Of a DNA stretch of 15,175 nt, positions 6,690 to 12,639 are shown in pieces; within the stretch, counting starts at the first letter, position 1; the number at the start of each line of letters is the position of its first letter. The notes under the pieces are model-generated. The model made no database searches. It saw only the letters and a program-made list of their open reading frames with translations, and was not told the DNA's origin. The position numbers were made by a program, and so were the translations under genes. The DNA comes from an uncultured Oscillospiraceae bacterium (lineage in GTDB: Bacteria; Bacillota; Clostridia; Oscillospirales; Oscillospiraceae): the NCBI GenBank assembly GCA_910588625.1, contig CAJUQN010000068.1:1-15175 (forward strand). Direction: 5' to 3'.

Positions 6690-8819
6690 ATGAACACCTA
6701 TCTATACAGCGGCTCCGGGTACACCGGACGGCGGAACGTGGGCGGACCAGTGCTGTCTATTGCCTTCTTCCCTGCCGCCATCCTCTACCATGAGCTGCTA
6801 CTGCGGGCCTTCGACCGGGACTCCACCTTTTTTGACCTGGCGTTGCTGCCCACTCTGCTTTTCTCCGTGGCGGCGGGGTTGCTCCTGGGTCTGATTCTGG
6901 ATCTGCTGCCCTGGAGTACTCCCTCCCGCATCACTGGCGGGGTGCTGCTGGGGCTGGGCACCGTCCTGCTCTGCGTGGAACGGGGCTGCCGCTCCACCTT
7001 TGGCGTCTATTACGGCGTCACCTTCATGGGCGGTATGGCCGGAGATGTGGCCGGAGGCTTTGGCTCCACCGTGCTCTCGGTTGCCCTGGGGCTTATCCCG
7101 TTTATCCTGCTGGCCCTGGTCCCGATGGCGGCCTTCATTCTCCTGCGGCACCGCATCATTCAGGAGGAGGCACACGATATGCCCGTGCGTATCATTCTGG
7201 CCACTGTGCTGGTGGCCTGCCAACTCACCGCCTACCTGATCTCCACTCTGGGCCCATCAAAAACCTATTACACCTACGAGTTCACCGCCAACTCTTCCAT
7301 CCCCCACTTCGGTTTGCTGACCTCAGTGCGGCTGGAGCTGGAATATGCTGTCGTCGGCACCCCTGTCCCCTCGGCGGAGGATTTCATTGACGAGCCCGTC
7401 GTAGTCTCCAGCCCCGATCCAGATGAGACTCCGGACCCCTCCGTCACACCCTCCAAGCGCCCTGCCGCCACCGGCCCCAACACGCTGGATATTGACTTTG
7501 CGGCTCTGGCAGAGGCCGAGACCAACGAGACCATCCAGGGAATGCACAAGTACTTTGACAATGTCATCCCCTCCGAGAAAAACGAGTATACCGGTATGTT
7601 CAAGGGCAAAAACCTCATCCTCCTCACTGCCGAGGGCTTCGCTACCCCCGCCATCGACAAGGAACTCACTCCCACCCTGTACAAGCTCACCCACGAGGGC
7701 TTTGTGTTCAACAATTTCTATCAGCCTGACTGGACCCAGTCCACTTGCGGCGGTGAGTTCGCCGTCACCACCGGCATCATTCCCAACTGGGTCAGCAGCA
7801 GCTACGGCAATCTGGCTGCCCAGGCCAGCATCGACCGTTCCATGCCCATCACTCTGGCCCACCTGTTCGCCCCGGAGGGCTACAACGTCCCCGCCTGGCA
7901 CAACGGCATCTATACCTACTACAAGCGGGACCAGTACCTTACCAACTTCGGCTACGACTACCAGGGCTGCGAGGGCGGCGGGCTGGAGCTGCCCAACAAT
8001 GCCTGGCCCCGGTCCGACCTGGAGATGATCGAGGCCACCGCCGACAGCTATATTCAAGACTATGTAGACAACGGCACTCCCTTCCACGCCTACTACATGA
8101 CCATCAGCGCCCATGGCTACTACACCTGGGCGGGCAACGCCATGGCCCGGAAGCACCAGGCCGAGGTCCAAGCCAAATACCCCGATCTATCCGAGCCCTG
8201 TCAGGCCTATCTGGCCTGTAATATGGAGCTGGACCTGGCTCTGGAGTGCCTGGTGGACAAGCTGGAGGCTGCGGGCATCGCTGACGACACCCTCATCGTC
8301 ATGACCGGCGACCACTACCCATATATGCTGGTGGACGAAAAGTCCGGCGCCGACTATTACAACGAGCTGCGGGGCTTTGCGGACAGTGAGAACGACACCT
8401 CCCGCTACCGCAACACCCTGCTGATGTGGTCCGGGGCTATCAAGGAACCCATCGAAGTGGATACCCCCTGCTCCTCCATTGACATCGTACCCACCATGTG
8501 CAACCTGTTTGGCTTGGACTATGATTCTCGCCTCTACTCCGGTCGGGACATCTTCGCCACAAATTATAAGCCCGATCAGTACTCCAACGCCATCCCCGTG
8601 GTGGTGTTCGCCAACAAGGGTCAGGGCAACGCCTGGATCACCCCTGCCGGGACCTATGAGTGCTCCACCAAGACCTTTACCCCCAACGAGGGCATCAAGC
8701 TGGAGGATCAGGAGGACTATGTGAAACGGGTCCACCGCCTGGTGGCCGCCAAAGTAAACTACTCCAAGCTCACCATCCAGGAGGACTATTTCAAATATAT
8801 CTTCCCAGACACAGAATAA
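6690..8819 (+). CDS. LTA synthase-family (sulfatase-fold) membrane phosphoglycerol transferase
   Basis: This 709-residue protein has the LtaS architecture: five hydrophobic helices (about 19-38, 47-73, 81-96, 127-152, 165-187) and then an extracellular alkaline-phosphatase/sulfatase domain. Visible metal and catalytic elements are LTAEGF with Glu315, QSTCGGEF with the presumed nucleophile Thr352, ISAHGYY with His475, and MTGDH with Asp541/His542. LtaS enzymes move glycerophosphate from phosphatidylglycerol onto a lipid-anchored chain and release diacylglycerol. The residue after the nucleophile is Cys. A Pro/Asp/Ser/Thr-rich, low-complexity spacer (about 222-262) joins the membrane part to the catalytic domain. 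The start has AGGAAG nine bases upstream (6675-6680). The gene is monocistronic, with its own promoter and a terminator shared with the convergent lipid kinase. It could instead be a related phosphoglycerol or phosphoethanolamine transferase; the acceptor cannot be read from sequence. Confidence 0.88.
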   Translation: MNTYLYSGSGYTGRRNVGGPVLSIAFFPAAILYHELLLRAFDRDSTFFDLALLPTLLFSVAAGLLLGLILDLLPWSTPSRITGGVLLGLGTVLLCVERGCRSTFGVYYGVTFMGGMAGDVAGGFGSTVLSVALGLIPFILLALVPMAAFILLRHRIIQEEAHDMPVRIILATVLVACQLTAYLISTLGPSKTYYTYEFTANSSIPHFGLLTSVRLELEYAVVGTPVPSAEDFIDEPVVVSSPDPDETPDPSVTPSKRPAATGPNTLDIDFAALAEAETNETIQGMHKYFDNVIPSEKNEYTGMFKGKNLILLTAEGFATPAIDKELTPTLYKLTHEGFVFNNFYQPDWTQSTCGGEFAVTTGIIPNWVSSSYGNLAAQASIDRSMPITLAHLFAPEGYNVPAWHNGIYTYYKRDQYLTNFGYDYQGCEGGGLELPNNAWPRSDLEMIEATADSYIQDYVDNGTPFHAYYMTISAHGYYTWAGNAMARKHQAEVQAKYPDLSEPCQAYLACNMELDLALECLVDKLEAAGIADDTLIVMTGDHYPYMLVDEKSGADYYNELRGFADSENDTSRYRNTLLMWSGAIKEPIEVDTPCSSIDIVPTMCNLFGLDYDSRLYSGRDIFATNYKPDQYSNAIPVVVFANKGQGNAWITPAGTYECSTKTFTPNEGIKLEDQEDYVKRVHRLVAAKVNYSKLTIQEDYFKYIFPDTE

Positions 8820-8829
8820 CCACAAAAAA

Positions 8830-8858
8830 GCCCGGCGGAGGATTCCGCCGGGCCTTTA
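8830..8858. terminator. Bidirectional terminator between the LTA synthase-like gene and the lipid kinase
   Basis: A 10-bp perfect stem GCCCGGCGGA/TCCGCCGGGC (8830-8839 with 8844-8853) has loop GGAT. Minus-strand transcripts meet six T after it (complement of 8824-8829); plus-strand transcripts meet the weaker CTTTAT. It lies 10 bases after the TAA of the plus-strand gene. Confidence 0.85.
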
Positions 8859-8886
8859 TCTATTGAATGTTTCGTTACCGGGCAGA

Positions 8887-8964
8887 GACTTTACAAAGTC
8901 AAATCATCTCCGCAGCGGTCCAAAAGTTCTTTTTCGGTTCCTTTTTCTTACAAGAAAAGGGAAC
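8887..8964. repeat. Palindrome-rich intergenic stretch, possible dispersed element
   Basis: Two inverted repeats lie between the terminator and the lipid kinase stop. One is GACTTTACAAAGTC (8887-8900). The other is a longer A/T-rich hairpin with arms of 13 bases at 8937-8949 and 8952-8964 (one mismatch, G-U compatible). The second shares the string TTTTCTTAC with the palindrome at 11214-11241, so both may belong to one family. It is not a clean terminator because no T tract follows on either strand. Confidence 0.4.
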
Positions 8965-8968
8965 GCCC

Positions 8969-9880
8969 TTATCCCTCCGCTGGGGCGCCGCAGGCCATGG
9001 TCAGGGCTTTCGGAAGGTTTTTAACGTGGGTGACAGCCTGCTCGCCGCCAAATTCTCCGTCTACCGTCCAGGCCACAGGCTGGCCGCAGGTAAAGGTGAT
9101 GTTCCCGGCCACAAAGCCAGTCACTACGCCATCCTCCGACGGCTTCAAAGTGGTCAGAGCAGTTAGAATGGACTGCCAATCCTTGGCACTCTTGGGCTGG
9201 CGAATGAGGATGACCTCAAAACGGCCGTCGTCCAGCAGTACCTTGTCCCGGGGCAGGTTTACCAATCCCCCCACCGACACCGTGTTGCCTACCATACCAT
9301 AAATGAAGTCGCCCTCCACCTCGTGACCTTCGTCAGAGACCACCTTCATGTGATAGCTGGGAATGTTGGCCAGCTTGCCCATGCCCTCCAGCACATAGGC
9401 AAAGTGGCCCAGCAGATTCTTGCTCACCTGGGGCGTGGAATAGGACACGTCGGTAAACAGCCCAAAGGCGGCCACATAGGTGAAGGGGTTGTCCTCGGCC
9501 TCACCTACGTCGATGATCTGGGGCACGCCCTCTCCCGCCACCTCTGCCAGCTCCGGCACAGTTTTCGGCAGCTCTAATGTACGGGAAAAATCATTCGTGG
9601 TCCCAGCCGGAATATAGCCCACGATGGGCCTCTTTTCCCTGGGCAGCTCCAGAATGCCCCGGACCGTCTCGTTCAAGGTGCCATCCCCGCCACAGCAGAC
9701 CACACGGTTAAAGTTCGCCCCCAGATCACGGGCAGCGGCAGTAGCGTCCCCCCGCTCCTGGGTGGGGCGGACTGTGATCTCATAGCCCTGACGGGCAAAC
9801 ACCTCCAACACGTCAGAGAGGTTAATTTTCGCAGTCTTGCGCCCGGCGGCAGGGTTATAGATGTACAGCAGCTTTTTCAT
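8969..9880 (-). CDS. Diacylglycerol/lipid kinase, YegS/DgkB/BmrU family
   Basis: This 303-residue cytoplasmic enzyme is at the family's usual length. It starts with the phosphate-binding IYNPAAGRKTA (7-17), has the kinase glycine loop GGDGTLNE (64-71) and PAGTTNDFSR (91-100), and ends with the family's TVDGEFGG motif, where the acidic residues are conserved. The family transfers the ATP gamma-phosphate to a lipid hydroxyl; in Gram-positives the DgkB branch recycles diacylglycerol to phosphatidic acid. The start ATG (9880) has GGAG eleven bases upstream, a weak and slightly distant site. Its promoter (9946-9974) is divergent from azlC. The gene is convergent with the LTA synthase-like gene, whose reaction would release diacylglycerol, which makes a DgkB role attractive. 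A ceramide-, sphingosine- or undecaprenol-type substrate is not excluded. Confidence 0.9.
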   Translation of the reverse strand: MKKLLYIYNPAAGRKTAKINLSDVLEVFARQGYEITVRPTQERGDATAAARDLGANFNRVVCCGGDGTLNETVRGILELPREKRPIVGYIPAGTTNDFSRTLELPKTVPELAEVAGEGVPQIIDVGEAEDNPFTYVAAFGLFTDVSYSTPQVSKNLLGHFAYVLEGMGKLANIPSYHMKVVSDEGHEVEGDFIYGMVGNTVSVGGLVNLPRDKVLLDDGRFEVILIRQPKSAKDWQSILTALTTLKPSEDGVVTGFVAGNITFTCGQPVAWTVDGEFGGEQAVTHVKNLPKALTMACGAPAEG

Positions 9881-9945
9881 AGCAGATCACGCTCCACATA
9901 TTTCCGGCGGTCTCTGACCCGACCCACCTGATGATATTGGAAAAT

Positions 9946-9974
9946 ATTATAGCCAAAACCTTTCAGGAATACAA
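9946..9974 (-). promoter_or_regulatory. Promoter of the lipid kinase gene
   Basis: On the minus strand a perfect TATAAT (9951-9946) is preceded, with 17-bp spacing, by the poor -35 match TTGTAT (9974-9969). The leader would be about 60 bases. It lies back to back with the azlC promoter, 24 bp away. Confidence 0.55.
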
Positions 9975-9998
9975 TGAACAATCTGTAAAACCACACCC

Positions 9999-10027
9999 TT
10001 GCCAAGGGCGAAACTTGTCGCTATAAT
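9999..10027 (+). promoter_or_regulatory. Strong sigma-A promoter of azlCD
   Basis: TTGCCA (9999-10004, five of six) is followed after exactly 17 bp by a perfect TATAAT (10022-10027). A small inverted repeat CCCTTGCCAAGGG (9997-10009) covers the -35 box and could be a regulator site. The regulator is not encoded nearby. Confidence 0.8.
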
Positions 10028-10077
10028 AATATTGTCTATTTAACACTTTAGCGCGTTTCCACGAGGATGTGATACCA

Positions 10078-10797
10078 ATGAACCGAAAATCTTTGGCCGC
10101 CGCCTTCCCTCACACCGTTCCGGTACTTATGGGCTATTTGTCCATCGGCATCGTGTTCGGCTGGATGCTGTCGGCGGCGAACTTTCACCCCATCTGGTCG
10201 GCCATCATGTCGGTGAGCATCTATGCGGGCAGCGGGCAATACCTGGGGGTGCAGCTGCTGGCCGCTGCCGCTCCGCTGGCGGACGCGGCCTTTCTCACGC
10301 TCATCCTCAACTTCCGCCATCTGGTATACGGGCTGTCTATGCTGGAAAAGTTTCAGGGCATGGGCTGGCGGAAGCTGTACATGATCTTTTCCCTTACCGA
10401 CGAGACCTATGCCTTGCTGGCAGGCGTCCAGGCGCCGGAGGGAGTCAATGAAAAGGATTTTTACTTCTCCATCGCCCTGCTGGATCACCTGTATTGGATT
10501 GCCGGGTCCATCATCGGCGCGGCAGCGGGGGCGCTCATCACCATCAACACAGAGGGCATCGACTTTGCCATGACGGCGCTGTTTTTGGTCATCGCCGTGG
10601 AGCAGTGGCAGTCCAATGAGCGGCATACTCCAGTGTTTCTGGGGGCATCGGGGACGCTGGCCTGCCTGTTGATTTTCGGACCGGACAATGGACGGTTTCT
10701 CATTCCCGCGCTGGTTATCCTGGTGGCGGGGCTGCTTCTCATGCGGACCAGGCTGGAAGCTCCCGAAATACTGGCGAAAGGAGGCGAGGCACAGTGA
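10078..10797 (+). CDS. azlC: AzlC-family branched-chain amino-acid export permease, large subunit
   Basis: This 239-residue polytopic membrane protein has family-typical features: AFPHTVPVLMGY near the N-terminus, YAGSGQYLGVQLL, ILNFRHLVYGLSML and FSLTDETYAL. With AzlD it forms an exporter of branched-chain amino acids and analogues such as azaleucine. The start at ATG 10078 is chosen over the in-frame GTG at 10069 because GAGGAT (10063-10068) abuts the GTG but lies nine bases before the ATG. It is the first gene of a two-gene operon behind a strong promoter; its stop overlaps the azlD start (GTGA, 10794-10797). In some bacilli azlCD is controlled by an Lrp-type regulator (AzlB); none is present here. 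Family assignment is confident, substrate by analogy. Confidence 0.92.
   Translation: MNRKSLAAAFPHTVPVLMGYLSIGIVFGWMLSAANFHPIWSAIMSVSIYAGSGQYLGVQLLAAAAPLADAAFLTLILNFRHLVYGLSMLEKFQGMGWRKLYMIFSLTDETYALLAGVQAPEGVNEKDFYFSIALLDHLYWIAGSIIGAAAGALITINTEGIDFAMTALFLVIAVEQWQSNERHTPVFLGASGTLACLLIFGPDNGRFLIPALVILVAGLLLMRTRLEAPEILAKGGEAQ
10777..10784 (+). promoter_or_regulatory. Ribosome binding site inside azlC serving azlD
   Basis: AAAGGAGG lies nine bases before GTG 10794, which supports the GTG over the in-frame ATG at 10803 (18 bases away). It lies within the end of azlC, as expected for coupled genes. Confidence 0.75.
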
Positions 10798-11120
10798 CTG
10801 CGATGCAAATTGCCGCTTTGGTTGCTGTCATGGCCGTTGTCACGTTCCTCACCCGCGCCCTGCCTTTCCTGCTATTTGGACGAGGCGGAGAACCGCCGAA
10901 GGTCGTGCTTTATTTGGGCAGATTCTTGCCTCCGGCGGTTATTGCGATGCTAATCATTTATTGCTATCGCGCCACCAGTTTTGTGGCGGTTAACGGGTGG
11001 GCTCCCGGTCTGATTGCAGGTTTAACGGTTGTCATTCTCCACGTTTGGAAAAAGAATAATATGCTTTCCATCGTAGGCGGCACTATTCTTTACATGGTTT
11101 TGGTCCAAGCAGTGTTTTGA
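10794..11120 (+). CDS. azlD: AzlD-family branched-chain amino-acid exporter, small subunit
   Basis: This 108-residue membrane protein has four hydrophobic segments (about 4-20, 36-57, 67-85, 90-107). It carries the family signature TFLTRALPFLLF near residue 17 and LGRFLPPAVIAMLIIYCYR in the second segment. It is the usual partner of AzlC in the export complex. Translation starts at GTG 10794, overlapping the azlC stop, with AAAGGAGG upstream. No dedicated terminator follows immediately. The first hairpin with a T-rich tail in this direction is the str-operon terminator at 11294-11321, so the transcript may include the palindrome at 11214-11241. Confidence 0.92.
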   Translation: MTAMQIAALVAVMAVVTFLTRALPFLLFGRGGEPPKVVLYLGRFLPPAVIAMLIIYCYRATSFVAVNGWAPGLIAGLTVVILHVWKKNNMLSIVGGTILYMVLVQAVF

Positions 11121-11169
11121 GCGCCTGCGCCAATTAGAGCAAGGACTGGAAGCGGGGGCCGATTCACTA

Positions 11170-11241
11170 TAACATGGGCTCCGCCCGCTGCGTTCGCTAG
11201 GCGCACTCTTTTCTTACTTTCTCGCGCGAGAGAGAAAGTAA
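11170..11241. repeat. Palindromic intergenic element
   Basis: A perfect 10-bp inverted repeat TTACTTTCTC/GAGAAAGTAA (11214-11223 with 11232-11241) surrounds an eight-base centre; the palindrome CTCGCGCGAG (11221-11230) overlaps it. Upstream, a GC-rich part contains the small hairpin GGGCTCCGCCC (11176-11186). No T tract follows, so it does not look like an ordinary terminator. It resembles a short dispersed extragenic palindrome, but only one full copy is visible here, so this is inference. Confidence 0.5.
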
Positions 11242-11286
11242 ACCCCTGGAGAGCGGAACCCTCCTGTTCCGAAGAATCAGATCAGA

Positions 11287-11328
11287 ACAAAAAAAGCCAG
11301 CCGTCGTGAGACGGCTGGCTTCTATTTT
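11287..11328. terminator. Terminator of the str operon after tuf
   Basis: A 12-bp perfect stem AAGCCAGCCGTC/GACGGCTGGCTT (11294-11305 with 11310-11321) with a four-base loop lies 16 bases after the tuf stop. Minus-strand transcripts run into an unbroken T run (complement of the A run before 11296). On the plus strand the tail is CTATTTT, so it may also stop azlCD transcripts. Confidence 0.92.
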
Positions 11329-11337
11329 GCCAATTGA

Positions 11338-12540
11338 TTACTCAGCCACGTCAATGACAACACCGGAACCCACGGTGCGGCCACCCTCACGGATAGCGAA
11401 ACGCAGGCCCTTCTCGATGGCGATCGGAGTAATCAGCTCCACATTCATGTCCACGTTATCGCCAGGCATACACATCTCGGTGCCTTCGGGCAGAGTGATG
11501 ACGCCAGTCACGTCGGTGGTACGGAAGTAGAACTGGGGACGATAGTTGTTGAAGAACGGAGTGTGACGGCCACCCTCGTCCTTGCTCAGGACGTACACCT
11601 GGCCCACAAACTTGGTGTGGGGGTGAATGGAGTTGGGCTTGCACAGCACCTGGCCGCGCTCGATCTCGTCCTTGTTGACGCCGCGCAGCAGGCAGCCCAC
11701 GTTATCGCCAGCCTCGACGTAGTCCAGAGTCTTGCGGAACATCTCCATGGAGGTGACGACGGTACTCTTCTTCTCCTCGGTCAGACCGACGATCTCAACG
11801 GTCTCGCCCGCCTTCAGCTGGCCGCGCTCCACACGGCCAGTGGCCACAGTGCCGCGGCCGGTGATGGTGAACACGTCCTCAACGGGCATCAGGAAGGGCA
11901 GGTCAGCCTTACGGTCGGGAGTGGGGATGTAGCTGTCAACAGCGTCCATCAGCTCCTTGATGCAGGCGAAGTCGGCGTCGTCCTTGTTGCCGGACTCGTT
12001 GGTCAGGGCGTTCAGAGCGGAACCCTTGATGATGGGGATATCGTCGCCGGGGAACTCATAGAAGGACAGGGTCTCACGGACCTCCATCTCCACCAGCTCC
12101 AGCAGCTCCTCATCATCCACCTGGTCGCACTTGTTCAGGAACACCACGATGGCGGGCACACCCACCTGACGGGCCAGCAGGATGTGCTCCTTGGTCTGGG
12201 CCATGGGACCGTCGGTGGCGGCGATGACCAAGATGGCGCCGTCCATCTGAGCAGCGCCGGTGATCATGTTCTTGATATAGTCGGCGTGGCCCGGGCAGTC
12301 AACGTGGGCATAGTGGCGGTTGTCGGTCTCGTACTCAATGTGGGCGGTGTTGATGGTAACGCCGCGCTCACGCTCCTCAGGGGCGCTGTCGATGCTGGAG
12401 TAGTCGCTGTAATCGGCGTGGCCCTGGAGAGCCAGCCACTTGGTAATGGCGGCGGTCAGGGTGGTCTTGCCGTGGTCAACATGGCCGATGGTGCCGATGT
12501 TGACGTGGGGCTTGGTACGCTCAAACTTTTGCTTGGCCAT
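11338..12540 (-). CDS. tuf: Elongation factor Tu
   Basis: This 400-residue GTPase carries aminoacyl-tRNA to the ribosomal A site. All GTP motifs are intact: GHVDHGKT (19-26), DCPGH (81-85, with the catalytic His85) and NKCD (136-139), plus the switch I string SAPEERERGVTI. Domains II and III follow, ending in a typical GSGVVIDVAE-like terminus. Full length is about 394-400 residues, so the gene is complete. AAGGAGG lies ten bases before the ATG. It is the last gene of the str cluster, 99 bp after fusA, and has a probable promoter of its own at 12603-12631. Codon bias is extreme (hardly any TTA, CTA or TCA codons), as expected of one of the most expressed proteins. Confidence 0.99.
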   Translation of the reverse strand: MAKQKFERTKPHVNIGTIGHVDHGKTTLTAAITKWLALQGHADYSDYSSIDSAPEERERGVTINTAHIEYETDNRHYAHVDCPGHADYIKNMITGAAQMDGAILVIAATDGPMAQTKEHILLARQVGVPAIVVFLNKCDQVDDEELLELVEMEVRETLSFYEFPGDDIPIIKGSALNALTNESGNKDDADFACIKELMDAVDSYIPTPDRKADLPFLMPVEDVFTITGRGTVATGRVERGQLKAGETVEIVGLTEEKKSTVVTSMEMFRKTLDYVEAGDNVGCLLRGVNKDEIERGQVLCKPNSIHPHTKFVGQVYVLSKDEGGRHTPFFNNYRPQFYFRTTDVTGVITLPEGTEMCMPGDNVDMNVELITPIAIEKGLRFAIREGGRTVGSGVVIDVAE

Positions 12541-12602
12541 TTTGAGTTTTCCTCCTTGTACTTGTTAAATAAAATGGTTGGTGTAAATAGGTTGATGGGC
12601 CT

Positions 12603-12631
12603 ATTCTATCCTATGACGGCGGAAATTGCAA
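12603..12631 (-). promoter_or_regulatory. Probable internal promoter for tuf
   Basis: On the minus strand, TTGCAA (12631-12626) and TAGAAT (12608-12603, five of six) are spaced by exactly 17 bp. They lie immediately after the fusA stop and about 60 bases before the tuf ATG. This would let EF-Tu be made in excess over EF-G and S7. Confidence 0.6.
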
Positions 12632-12639
12632 CTATAAAT

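Noticed and set aside
8867..9166. A 99-codon plus-strand frame downstream of the LTA synthase-like gene
   Set aside because: It begins after a terminator, reads through the palindromic stretch and then runs antisense to the lipid kinase. It has no promoter and no recognisable domain.
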